A DNA stretch of 36,486 nt from Verrucomicrobiia bacterium (GTDB taxonomy: Bacteria > Verrucomicrobiota > Verrucomicrobiia > Verrucomicrobiales > DEV007): contig JAGROX010000055.1 in assembly GCA_020440025.1 (NCBI GenBank), positions 2,097 through 38,582 on the forward strand. The letters are read 5' to 3'. Shown here piece by piece: positions 29,185 through 36,486 of this stretch (the first letter of the stretch is position 1; each line of letters begins with the position of its first letter). Under the pieces are notes generated by a model that was given only the letters and a program-made list of their open reading frames with translations, was not told the DNA's origin and ran no database searches. The position numbers and the translations under genes are program-made.

Positions 29185-30837
29185 TCACGGTTTTCCCTCG
29201 ATGGGGTAGCCCTGCCAGAGCCATTCAAGGGCATGGGGAAGGATCTGCGGTTTTGCGTTGCCGACGCCGTGTCCGGAATCGAGGCAGTAGAGATACTGGT
29301 AGTGATAACCCTTTTCCTTCAAAACGGTGGCCATCCGGTTGTTGGCTTCCACCCAGTCGTGCATCCCGTCGCGCATGACGTTGGGATTGTAGTTGTCCCG
29401 GTCACCCACGGCCATCCAGATGCGCAGCGGTTTCGGTTCGCTCTCGGGGATGAGTTTGTTGTGAAATCCCCAGGCTCCGTCTGGAGTCTCGGGATTGAAC
29501 GGCCATTGCTGATTCACGAACGTTCCCGAAAAGGTCAGCACGCGATGATACCACTCCGGGTGATACCAGGCCATGATGAGTGCGGCCGAGCCGCCGGAAC
29601 TATTGCCCATCGTCGCGCGTCCCTCGGGATCCTTGGTCAAGGTGACGCCGTAGTTTTTCTCCACCAGTGGCAGCACTTCATGTTCGATAAACTCGGCATA
29701 GAGTCCCGACATGGTGTCATACTCGCGTCCACGCTCGTGGCCCTGGGCGTCACCACCTCCACTGGCGATCATGATCGCGATCATGGCGGGCACGCGCTTC
29801 TGTGCGATGAGATTGTCGAGGATCTGAGGTAGGCTCTTGTCGGGCTTGCCCACGAGCTTGGGCCCATCGTGGGTGACGATGAAAGGCGCTTCAGTGCCGG
29901 GGACGTACTGTGCCGGAATGTAAACGGTGACGGTTCGCTGATAGTCGATGGGATGCGTCTCCACGATCAGGGTCTTGGGGTTGTCGGGATCGACCGTTCC
30001 AAAAACGTCCCGGGCGATCCCGGGGTTGAACCGCTCGCAGTCTTTTGAGTCGATGACGAACTGCTCGACTTTGCCTTGTGGCACGCCTTCCACCGCTTTC
30101 GTTTCCGGTGCCGCGACATACTCCGGTCCGATCAGAAAATCGCCCTCGGCATCCACGGGGGGATTCACTCCTGGTTTGCCGTCGAGCCGGATGAACTTTG
30201 GTGCGCCGGGAGCATCGAAGGGACGCGTCGGCGGCTGGGGGCGTTCGGTTTTTTTCTCTTGGGCCAAGCCTGGTACCTTCGTCGCGTCATAGGTGGCCCC
30301 TTTGGACACCTGGATCATGGTGACGCGGATCTTGGTGGGGAAAAACTTCTCCGGGTCAGGGCGGAGATGAGCGTGACCTTTTCCGCCGCTGTCGTCCTTG
30401 ATCACGAGTGCCATCTGCTTGATGCCCTCGGTCCAGATGATGGAATCGTTGTTCCAGAACTCCGTCATTTTGACGTCCTTCTCGTAGACGCCAGGCTTGG
30501 TGTAGACGGGCGTATTGGTGCAACCATAGCCGTTTTTCTGTCCTTTGTTGGGGAGGTAGCAGAGGCTCCAAGTCGTGGGGGCATCTCCGGCGGGTTTTTT
30601 TAGCACTTCGATCCGGACATGGACGCTTCCGTTGCGGTAGTCGATTGGTGCGGTCCAATCCGTTGGGCAGTCCTTTCCGAAATCCTCAGCTTTCACAAAG
30701 AGATGCGACTTGGAGGGGATGGCCTCCTCGAGGGTGAAATCGAAGGTTTTGTCAAAGAGCACGAACTGCTCGGCGAACGCGGATTTCGTCACTGACGAGG
30801 CAGTAAAGAAAATCAGAAGAAGGGAGAGTTTTTTCAT
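29185..30837 (-). CDS. Secreted esterase, enterochelin-esterase/esterase-D-like alpha/beta hydrolase
   Basis: A 550-residue exported protein. The signal peptide (KKLSLLLIFFTASSVTKSAFA) is followed by an N-terminal beta-rich domain (residues about 25-185), probably carbohydrate-binding: FVLFDKTFDFTLEE, WSLCYLPNKG, VTMIQVSKG. After a Pro-rich linker comes an alpha/beta-hydrolase domain (about 245-550) of the esterase D/enterochelin esterase type, with TVYIPAQYVPG. The catalytic triad can be proposed as S413 in G-N-S-S-G, Asp479 or Asp481 in AVGDRDNYN, and H523 in CLDSGHGVGN. The start at ATG 30837 places the signal at residue 1; ten upstream codons are not needed. It is divergent from the hydrolase at 30932. 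Likely substrates are acyl or aryl esters on polysaccharides, inferred from the domain order. Confidence 0.82.
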   Translation of the reverse strand: MKKLSLLLIFFTASSVTKSAFAEQFVLFDKTFDFTLEEAIPSKSHLFVKAEDFGKDCPTDWTAPIDYRNGSVHVRIEVLKKPAGDAPTTWSLCYLPNKGQKNGYGCTNTPVYTKPGVYEKDVKMTEFWNNDSIIWTEGIKQMALVIKDDSGGKGHAHLRPDPEKFFPTKIRVTMIQVSKGATYDATKVPGLAQEKKTERPQPPTRPFDAPGAPKFIRLDGKPGVNPPVDAEGDFLIGPEYVAAPETKAVEGVPQGKVEQFVIDSKDCERFNPGIARDVFGTVDPDNPKTLIVETHPIDYQRTVTVYIPAQYVPGTEAPFIVTHDGPKLVGKPDKSLPQILDNLIAQKRVPAMIAIMIASGGGDAQGHERGREYDTMSGLYAEFIEHEVLPLVEKNYGVTLTKDPEGRATMGNSSGGSAALIMAWYHPEWYHRVLTFSGTFVNQQWPFNPETPDGAWGFHNKLIPESEPKPLRIWMAVGDRDNYNPNVMRDGMHDWVEANNRMATVLKEKGYHYQYLYCLDSGHGVGNAKPQILPHALEWLWQGYPIEGKP

Positions 30838-30931
30838 GAAGTTGTTTTTAGAAATAGAAACCAAGGAATTTCACGGGGATGGCGGTTTTCGGCGAATTGA
30901 CGGGAGGTGGGAAGATCGACATGATCCTTAA

Positions 30932-32446
30932 ATGAAAAAACAACTCCTGGCGATTCCCTTTTGGGCCTTGGGAATGGGGCTCGTAGGGCTTTCTGCGGTG
31001 AAAGCTGCGGACGCGAGCGATGAGATATTCCTCGCCGCTACCAAGGCCGCGGGCAAATGGCTCAATACTGATGCCAGGGGACGATCCGAGCTGGAGTCTG
31101 TTCTGGAGAGGTATGACGGCGACATCGACGCGATCATCGAATCGATCAGGCCCAAGGGAAGTCCGGAATTTGCCGACATCAAGGGGAGGGAGATCAAGGG
31201 CGATACCTTCGTGGTTCCCCGGTTACTGGCTCGCAACGAGGATCACCCGTTCAATTTTTTCGTGCCATCGCATTACGACCCGACCAAAGCGATGGGGCTC
31301 ATCCTTTGGATGCATGGGGGCGGGACATACAAACCGGGAGCCAACGTCAAGAGACGGTCCAGTGAAGGGAATCGGAAGGAACTGGAATCCGGCGACTACA
31401 TCCTGGTGGCAGCCGAGGCCTGCCATGGCGTGAACTTTCCCGAAGGCGCGGTCCTTGATGAGATGGCAGGGCGCTGGTCAGTTCCGGCGGCGGAGCGATA
31501 CCTGTCCGATCTGACAAACGAGTTCATGCACCGTTATCACATCGATCCGAATCGAGTCGTCCTGAAGGGCTATTCGATGGGGGGCATCGGTGCCTACAAT
31601 CACGCGATGCGCACCGACCGCTTCGCGACCGTGGGGATTGGTGGCGGATCGTGGACTTGGGGGACTTTCGACACGATGGTGAACACGCCGGTTTTTATCT
31701 GGCATGGAAAGAACGACTCCTACTGGAACAGCCCCAAGGACTGTCGCAATCGCATGACCGATGTCTCCCATGCCCGCTTCGCCCACGAGATCCTGACCGA
31801 GTTGGGATACGATCATGTCTATCTGGAGACGGATGGTGGGCACAATGATGTGAATCGATTGGATGGAAAATGGTTCAGTCCGACGGACCAATTCTACAGC
31901 GGGAAGACGGGATACATTCTCGACAAGGTTCGCGACCCCTACCCGAAGCGAGTGATCGCAATGACTCCTCGGGGGAACTATGAAATGATCGATCCGAAGA
32001 CCAGCGGTGATCCTTTCCGCCAAGCCGAATCGCTCCACGATCATTGGGTTAGCATCGAGACCTACACGGCAGGTCCCGTGCCGGTGGATCATCTCATCAA
32101 AGAGGGCATTATTCAGAAAGCGAAGACTCGGGAGGAGTGGCTCAACTACTCGTCCACCCGCTCCAAGAGCACCTTTCAAGGGGCTCGGATCGAAATCGAA
32201 AACCTCGGCAACAATCGCTTCAACGCCACGACTCAACACGTGGATTCCTTCAGCATCTGGTTGCATCCGAAGATGGGAATTGATTTCACCCGTCCCATCG
32301 TGGTCACGACCAATGGGAAGGAAGAGGAATTCAAATGCCAACCCAATCTGTTGACGGCGTTGCGGAGCTTTGATCGCAAAGAGGATTGGGGCCTGATTTA
32401 TTCGGCCAAGGTGATGGTCAGCGTGAATGGAAAGGCCTCGAAATGA
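30932..32446 (+). CDS. Secreted alpha/beta hydrolase
   Basis: A 504-residue exported protein with signal peptide (AIPFWALGMGLVGLSAVKA). A helical N-terminal section (about 25-95) precedes an alpha/beta-hydrolase core: oxyanion-hole region LILWMHGGGTY (near 130), nucleophile S215 in G-Y-S-M-G-G, acid D262 in WHGKNDSYW, and H304 in TDGGHNDVNR. From about residue 390 there is an additional beta-rich C-terminal domain (FQGARIEIENLGNNRF, FSIWLHPKMGIDF). The architecture resembles planctomycete dienelactone-hydrolase/poly(3-hydroxybutyrate)-depolymerase-like 'phospholipase/carboxylesterase' proteins. It starts 94 bases from the divergent esterase gene. A TTGACG hexamer at 30897 with a 17-base spacer to CATGAT would start transcription almost at the ATG. 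Substrate unknown. Confidence 0.82.
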   Translation: MKKQLLAIPFWALGMGLVGLSAVKAADASDEIFLAATKAAGKWLNTDARGRSELESVLERYDGDIDAIIESIRPKGSPEFADIKGREIKGDTFVVPRLLARNEDHPFNFFVPSHYDPTKAMGLILWMHGGGTYKPGANVKRRSSEGNRKELESGDYILVAAEACHGVNFPEGAVLDEMAGRWSVPAAERYLSDLTNEFMHRYHIDPNRVVLKGYSMGGIGAYNHAMRTDRFATVGIGGGSWTWGTFDTMVNTPVFIWHGKNDSYWNSPKDCRNRMTDVSHARFAHEILTELGYDHVYLETDGGHNDVNRLDGKWFSPTDQFYSGKTGYILDKVRDPYPKRVIAMTPRGNYEMIDPKTSGDPFRQAESLHDHWVSIETYTAGPVPVDHLIKEGIIQKAKTREEWLNYSSTRSKSTFQGARIEIENLGNNRFNATTQHVDSFSIWLHPKMGIDFTRPIVVTTNGKEEEFKCQPNLLTALRSFDRKEDWGLIYSAKVMVSVNGKASK

Positions 32447-32494
32447 CCGAGAGTTTCTCTTGGATTTGGACTCGGATCTGCCTTTGTTTCGGGA

Positions 32495-33241
32495 ATGCCG
32501 GAAAGTCAGTCAGAGGTCACGCCTGCGGAGTCGCCGATCATCGTTCTGGTCGAGACTCAACTGGGTGAGAATATTGGGATGTGCGCGCGGGCAATGCTGA
32601 ACTGTGGGCTGGATCGGCTGCGCCTGGTGACGCCTCGGGACGGCTGGCCAAATGCTCGGGCGGTGGCAACGTCAGCTGATGCAGAACGGGTGATCGCGGG
32701 AGTGAAGTGCTTTGATACCGTGGCGGCAGCGGTGGCGGATTGTCGGCGAGTCTATGCGACGACGGCGAGATCACGCGAACTCCAATTGCCCGTGGTGGAA
32801 GTTGGCGAAGCGGCCCGGGAAATTCGCAGGGGAGTGGGGCCGTGTGCGATTCTCTTCGGGCCGGAGGCCTCCGGCCTGGATAACGAGGCCTTGTCGCATG
32901 CCGACCGATTGCTGTCCATCCCGGTAAATCCGGAATTCAGCTCCCTGAATCTGGCGCAAGCGGTGTTGCTGTTTGGATGGGAATGGTGGCAGGGGAGGGA
33001 AGCGGAAATGGTGGAAGCCACTCAGGAATTGGAAGCGGCGTCAAAGCAAGATTTGGGCGCATTTCTCGATCGATTGGAGGGCGAACTGGAAAGCGGGGGA
33101 CGTTTTTTCAATTCGCCGGAACTGAAACCAGACACGGTGCGGAATCTGCGGGCCATCTTCAATCGTTCCGCGCCCAGTGATCGGGAAGTGCGGATGTTGC
33201 ATGGGGTCGTGACGGCCCTGATCGCAAAATCGGACAAGTGA
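32495..33241 (+). CDS. trmJ: tRNA (cytidine/uridine-2'-O-)-methyltransferase, TrmJ-like SPOUT enzyme
   Basis: A 248-residue cytoplasmic methyltransferase of the SpoU/TrmH (SPOUT) class. It opens with the family signature IIVLVETQLGENIGMCARAM (about 15-34), which includes the RNA-binding NIG..R motif. The knotted SAM site is formed by ILFGPEASGLDNEAL (near 130) and IPVNPEFSSLNLAQAV (near 150). The C-terminal helical extension (ELKPDTVRNLRAIFNRSAP) is characteristic of TrmJ rather than TrmL. TrmJ methylates the 2'-OH at position 32 of tRNA anticodon loops using S-adenosylmethionine. It begins 48 bases after the hydrolase gene and is followed 75 bases later by the CvfB-like gene. It is likely housekeeping and independent of the secreted-enzyme cluster. 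Confidence 0.87.
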   Translation: MPESQSEVTPAESPIIVLVETQLGENIGMCARAMLNCGLDRLRLVTPRDGWPNARAVATSADAERVIAGVKCFDTVAAAVADCRRVYATTARSRELQLPVVEVGEAAREIRRGVGPCAILFGPEASGLDNEALSHADRLLSIPVNPEFSSLNLAQAVLLFGWEWWQGREAEMVEATQELEAASKQDLGAFLDRLEGELESGGRFFNSPELKPDTVRNLRAIFNRSAPSDREVRMLHGVVTALIAKSDK

Positions 33242-33316
33242 AGCGTGTTGGGACGGTAAGAATGATTATTCTGGTGGGAACCCTAGGCGAGGCCGCGTAA
33301 ACTGGCGGTCAAACGC

Positions 33317-34165
33317 ATGGCAAAAATAGGAAAATGGAACACGCTGATGGCGGTGGAGATGTCGGACTACGGTCTCCTGCTGGACGGCGGGCCGCATGGG
33401 CTCATTCTCGCACCGACGAAGTATCTCCCGGAAGATGCCGAGCCGGGAGAGGAGTTTCGGGTGTTCGTCTATCTCGACTCGGAAGATCGAATCATTGCCA
33501 CGACAGAGGAACCGCTGGCGCAGGTCGGTGAGTTTGCCTGTCTGGAAGTCGTCAGCGTGAACCCGAGGATTGGCGCCTTTCTCGACTGGGGGCTGGCCAA
33601 GGATTTGCTGCTTCCCTTCGGCGAGCAACTCGCTCGGGCGAAAGTCGGTCAGAAGGTCGTCGTTGCGATTCTGGTGGACGATCGGTCGAATCGGATCATC
33701 GCCTCCATGCGAACGAATCGGCAGTTGGACAAATCGCGCCCCCTCTACGACGACGGCCAACCGGTCAGTTTGTTGATCACGGAGAGAACTCCTCTGGGAT
33801 ACAATGCCATCGTGAATCACCGACACCTCGGGCTTCTTCATCATTTCGGCCTGGCCTCTCCCGTGGAAATTGGCCAGACCTTGGAAGGATTCGTCCGCCG
33901 GGTGCAGCCGGATGGAAAAATCGACCTGAGTCTGGATGCCTCCGGCTACGGGCGAGTGGCTTCATTGACGGATGACATCATCGAGGCTCTGCAAAGCAAC
34001 AGTGGATATCTCGGGATCGGTGACAAGAGCACACCCGAGGAAATCCGACGCGTCTTTGGCGTCAGCAAAAAAGCTTTTAAGCAAGCCGTCGGAGCGCTCT
34101 ACAAACAGCGTCGCGTCGAGATCGAAGGGCGGGGGATTCGTCTGATCGATTCACCAGAAATCTAG
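33317..34165 (+). CDS. CvfB-family S1-like RNA-binding protein
   Basis: A 282-residue cytoplasmic protein of the CvfB/YitL family. It is built from tandem S1-like OB folds: residues 5-60 (GKWNTLMAVEMSDYGLLLD), 65-125 (LEVVSVNPRIGAFLDWGLAKDLLLP) and 140-210 (ITERTPLGYNAIVNHRHLGLLH). A winged-helix domain closes the protein (LGIGDKSTPEEIRRVFGVSKKAFKQAVGALYK). The order S1-S1-S1-wHTH matches CvfB, an RNA-binding protein affecting virulence gene expression in Staphylococcus. Its role here is unknown, probably in RNA metabolism or translation. The stop overlaps by four bases the 3' end of the convergent DUF2293 gene. Confidence 0.85.
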   Translation: MAKIGKWNTLMAVEMSDYGLLLDGGPHGLILAPTKYLPEDAEPGEEFRVFVYLDSEDRIIATTEEPLAQVGEFACLEVVSVNPRIGAFLDWGLAKDLLLPFGEQLARAKVGQKVVVAILVDDRSNRIIASMRTNRQLDKSRPLYDDGQPVSLLITERTPLGYNAIVNHRHLGLLHHFGLASPVEIGQTLEGFVRRVQPDGKIDLSLDASGYGRVASLTDDIIEALQSNSGYLGIGDKSTPEEIRRVFGVSKKAFKQAVGALYKQRRVEIEGRGIRLIDSPEI

Positions 34166-34848
34166 GCTCTTTTTGCCAAGGCTTTGCTCAGAGGGCAAGC
34201 GTCCTCATCGATCTCATCGGGGTGACGACGATAGCGTTCCAGTAATTGCTTGGAGCGTTTCGCCAACAGGCGGCGAATCTCCCGTCGCTTTCCTTTTTCC
34301 CGCGGAATCACCATGTTGTCATAGGCGGTGGTCTGGTGTCGCATCCAGGCAATGGTCGCGGCCTCTGCCCGCTGCTCGATCGGAATCCGTTGCGTTCGCG
34401 CCACTGTCCCGCTGCCGACGGGGACCGCGTGGTCTGTGATCGCCTGGGCGAGACGATCAGCGAGTGACGCATGAGCCGGAGCAAAATCGAGAAATGCCAA
34501 CACCCCGGCTTTGAATTCCCCGATATAGATTTCCTGCTCACGGGCTCGGCGCGCTCGACCCGCCGCCAATTTTTTTTCGTAGGCCGGATCTTCCCTTTCT
34601 TGATTCAGTTCGGATCTCAGGGTTTCGATGCGATCAGTGGGAGCCCAGATTCCTTGAGAGAATCGCTTTCGTCCCTTCTTCTCCACTACGGTCCAGGTCG
34701 GTCCATCTTTTTTGATCCGCCGACTCAGGGCGGCGTCTCCCGGTTTCAGCAGGCTCCAGCCCGCAGGCACCGTCAGCGTCTTTCCGTCAGGGGAGATTAC
34801 CTGCCGGGCCATGGAAGTGGGGCGAACTTCGAGAGATTCGTGAGCCAT
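34162..34848 (-). CDS. DUF2293-domain protein
   Basis: A 228-residue cytoplasmic protein. The N-terminal part (QVISPDGKTLTVPAGWSLLKPGDAALSRRIK) is a small wHTH-like or beta domain, and the C-terminal half matches my memory of DUF2293: GSGTVARTQRIPIEQRAEAA, then MRHQTTAYDNMVIPREKGKRREIRRLLAKRS. The latter is a strongly basic helical stretch that could contact nucleic acid. ATG 34848 is preferred; an upstream in-frame ATG at 34881 would add only 11 residues. It is convergent with the CvfB-like gene with a four-base overlap of the coding ends. The function of the family is not known. Confidence 0.75.
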   Translation of the reverse strand: MAHESLEVRPTSMARQVISPDGKTLTVPAGWSLLKPGDAALSRRIKKDGPTWTVVEKKGRKRFSQGIWAPTDRIETLRSELNQEREDPAYEKKLAAGRARRAREQEIYIGEFKAGVLAFLDFAPAHASLADRLAQAITDHAVPVGSGTVARTQRIPIEQRAEAATIAWMRHQTTAYDNMVIPREKGKRREIRRLLAKRSKQLLERYRRHPDEIDEDACPLSKALAKRA

Positions 34849-35005
34849 GAGGCAAAGGGCCGCTTCTTTGGCGAAGTGCAAATCAGGAATCGCCTAGGCA
34901 CGGCATCTGCTGAAATGATGGAGTAGAGCTTTTTTATGATGAGGTTCAGTTTGATTTCACCTCGGAACGGGCGTTAACAAGCCGAGGAACGTCAATGTCT
35001 TCGTC

Positions 35006-35653
35006 ATGAGACCCATTTATCGACTCGGATACCTGCTCTCGAATTTCTTCGCGAAGTTCTATTTTCATCGAACCGTGATTCACCCGGAGAAGCTCGCCGT
35101 TCCCGGAGGGTGCCTGGTGGTGGCGAATCACACCAGTTTTATTGATCCGCCAATGATTGGATCGGCCTTTCCCGAGGCGATTCATTACATGGCGCGAAAG
35201 ACGCTTTTCAGCAATGCGTTCGCCAGATGGGCATATTTGGGGGCAAACGCCATTCCCGTGGATCAGGAACGCCCGGAGATCGGAACCATCAAGAAGATTC
35301 TCCGATTGGTGAAAGAAGGTCAGAAGGTGCTCATTTTCCCCGAAGGCGAACGAACCTTTGATGGAAAACTCAAGGAAAAGGGCGCTCCCGGAATTGGAAT
35401 GTTGATCGCAAAATCCAAGATGCCGGTGCTACCGGTTCATCTCTACGGTGCCTACGAAGCCTTTCCCCGGGGGGCCAGTTTCCCCAAGCCCGCCCGATTG
35501 ACCCTGGTGGTGGGAGATTTGCTCGATCTCAATCATCTGTTGGAAAACTCGGGATTGAGTGGCAAGGAACTTTATCAGGCATTGAGTGACCAAGCCATGC
35601 AGGCGATTGGCAATCTCAAGCTGCCAGAATCCGAAATTGCCATTGACGCCTGA
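35006..35653 (+). CDS. plsC: 1-acyl-sn-glycerol-3-phosphate acyltransferase (PlsC family)
   Basis: A 215-residue membrane-associated acyltransferase that makes phosphatidic acid from lysophosphatidic acid in phospholipid synthesis. The catalytic HX4D motif is N41-H42-T-S-F-I-D47, and the substrate-binding motif FPEGERTFDG lies near residue 113. Two more family segments are visible: an alanine-rich stretch ending NAIPVDQERPE (block II) and the late MPVLPVHLYGAYEAFPRG (block IV). An N-terminal amphipathic or hydrophobic stretch (YRLGYLLSNFFAKFYF) probably anchors it to the inner membrane. It is flanked upstream by the divergently oriented DUF2293 gene and downstream, after 171 bases, by actA. 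It appears monocistronic. Confidence 0.88.
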   Translation: MRPIYRLGYLLSNFFAKFYFHRTVIHPEKLAVPGGCLVVANHTSFIDPPMIGSAFPEAIHYMARKTLFSNAFARWAYLGANAIPVDQERPEIGTIKKILRLVKEGQKVLIFPEGERTFDGKLKEKGAPGIGMLIAKSKMPVLPVHLYGAYEAFPRGASFPKPARLTLVVGDLLDLNHLLENSGLSGKELYQALSDQAMQAIGNLKLPESEIAIDA

Positions 35654-35776
35654 TTTTGAGGGAGGGCTGTCGAATCTTTTCGCTGTCACATTGAAGGATG
35701 AAACAAATACACGCCAATTTTTTCCCCGGAGTCTCCTAACCCTTCATTTGAGCGTAATTTTTCTAGCAAAAACCGC

Positions 35777-35794
35777 TTGTGAAATTTTTCACAA
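35777..35794. promoter_or_regulatory. Perfect CRP/FNR-type palindrome before actA
   Basis: TTGTGAAATTTTTCACAA is a perfect 18-base palindrome with 8-base arms. It contains TGTGA-N6-TCACA, the exact half-site pattern of CRP-type regulators. It lies 31-48 bases before the actA ATG. Its left arm can also serve as a -35 element (TTGTGA) 16 bases from TTAAAT (35799-35804), so binding there would more likely repress than activate this promoter. Which regulator binds is not known from this window. Confidence 0.5.
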
Positions 35795-35824
35795 AGTCTT
35801 AAATAGCCGCCGATCACTTCACTC

Positions 35825-36486
35825 ATGGGAAACATCTTTCCACGCTGGACCAATTTTTTGCCGCTACAGGTTCTTGTCGCCCTCGGGGGACTTGGAACGC
35901 TGGCGATCGCTGTGATCTGGTATTCGTTCACCCCCAAATACACTCAGGTGGGATACGAGCCGCAGCAGCCGATTCCGTTCGATCACAGTCTCCATGCGGG
36001 GCAGTTGGGGATGGATTGCCGATACTGCCATAGCAATGTGGAGGTTTCCTCTCACTCCAATATTCCTAACGCGCAGGTCTGCTGGAATTGCCACGGTCCC
36101 GGGAAGGTGAAGTCCGATAGTCCCAAGTTGGAGTTGCTTCGTCAGGCGATGGATACCGCTTCGGACGATTACACGGGTGAGCCGCTTCGCTGGGTTCAGA
36201 TCCACGAGACCCCGGACTACGCTTACTTTAATCACTCGGTTCATGTGAATCGCGGAGTGAGTTGTGTCGAGTGTCACGGTAAGGTCAATGAGATGGATGT
36301 GGTGAGTCGGCAGAAGACCCTCAGCATGAGTTTCTGTCTGGATTGTCATCGGAATGTTGAATCCAAGCTTCGTCCGCTGGATGAGATCACCAATCTCGAC
36401 TGGGCTGCTCATGATTTAGATCGCGATGAATTTTATGCCTACCTCGCGGACAAGACCGGCGAGTCGGTGGATGATTTGAAGGCCGA
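35825..36486 (+). CDS. actA: Alternative complex III multihaem cytochrome c subunit ActA (partial, cut by window end)
   Basis: The first 220 residues of the membrane-anchored multihaem cytochrome of alternative complex III, the quinol:electron-acceptor oxidoreductase that replaces cytochrome bc1 in many Bacteroidetes, Chloroflexi and Verrucomicrobia. One N-terminal transmembrane helix (about 13-33, LPLQVLVALGGLGTLAIAVI) is followed by IPFDHSLHAGQLGMDCRYCH, typical of ActA. Four CxxCH haem sites are visible: C65/C68/H69, C86/C89/H90, C147/C150/H151 and C171/C174/H175. Characterised ActA proteins have five or more, so at least one more is expected beyond the edge. The start is the first ATG after a clear promoter-like region, and actB-F should follow. 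It links the periplasmic cytochromes of this window to a quinol-oxidising respiratory chain, by inference. Confidence 0.9.
   Translation, partial: MGNIFPRWTNFLPLQVLVALGGLGTLAIAVIWYSFTPKYTQVGYEPQQPIPFDHSLHAGQLGMDCRYCHSNVEVSSHSNIPNAQVCWNCHGPGKVKSDSPKLELLRQAMDTASDDYTGEPLRWVQIHETPDYAYFNHSVHVNRGVSCVECHGKVNEMDVVSRQKTLSMSFCLDCHRNVESKLRPLDEITNLDWAAHDLDRDEFYAYLADKTGESVDDLKA

Overview
The window reads as a chromosomal segment from a bacterium of the PVC superphylum, most likely a Verrucomicrobiota (Verrucomicrobiales-like, aquatic or marine). The grounds are the many 'Planctomycete cytochrome' proteins (PSCyt/PSD, DUF1549/1553/1585/1587/1588/1592), their Tat-exported partners (DUF1552, DUF1501), a sulfatase, secreted hydrolases, the start of an alternative complex III operon, and start codons that mostly lack clear Shine-Dalgarno sequences. 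This placement rests on gene content only. No tRNA, rRNA, CRISPR array or insertion sequence was recognised.

Layout. (1) 1-14959, all on +: the tail of an unidentified gene; cytochrome/DUF1552 pair 1; a cupin; a sialidase-like BNR protein; a sulfatase fused to a DUF1080 domain; a broken secreted gene; an EF-hand serine hydrolase; then a tight trio of LRR-like protein, DUF1552 and DUF1592 cytochrome (pair 2). (2) 15120-19781, on -: DUF1552/cytochrome pair 3, whose cytochrome carries a coiled-coil insertion, and a secreted protein of unknown function. (3) 20026-24893, on +: a small membrane protein, then a PSCyt1/DUF1549/DUF1553 cytochrome with a DUF1501 partner (pair 4). (4) 25165-28017, on +: a Fur/PerR-type regulator followed by an exported catalase-peroxidase KatG. 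(5) 28146-32446: three exported proteins around a divergent promoter region (DUF3500 and an esterase on -, an alpha/beta hydrolase on +). (6) 32495-35653: housekeeping genes (TrmJ-like methyltransferase, CvfB-like S1 protein, DUF2293 protein, PlsC acyltransferase). (7) 35825 to the end: the multiheme cytochrome ActA of alternative complex III, cut by the window edge.

How it fits together. Almost everything before 25 kb is predicted to act outside the cytoplasmic membrane. Four times a Sec-exported haem c protein is encoded directly beside a Tat-exported protein of the DUF1552/DUF1501 type, in both gene orders and on both strands. Sulfatase, BNR, DUF1080, cupin and serine-hydrolase genes between them suggest breakdown of sulfated or complex glycans, with the cytochrome pairs as an uncharacterised periplasmic redox component. 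That role is inference. The most distinctive regulatory signals are three GAC-N3-GTC-type sites spaced exactly 17 bp apart before the fur-katG unit, and a perfect TGTGA-N6-TCACA palindrome before actA. No gene-free stretch exceeds 300 bases; the longest gaps (9658-9923 and 24894-25164) show nothing clear apart from the fur operator sites.
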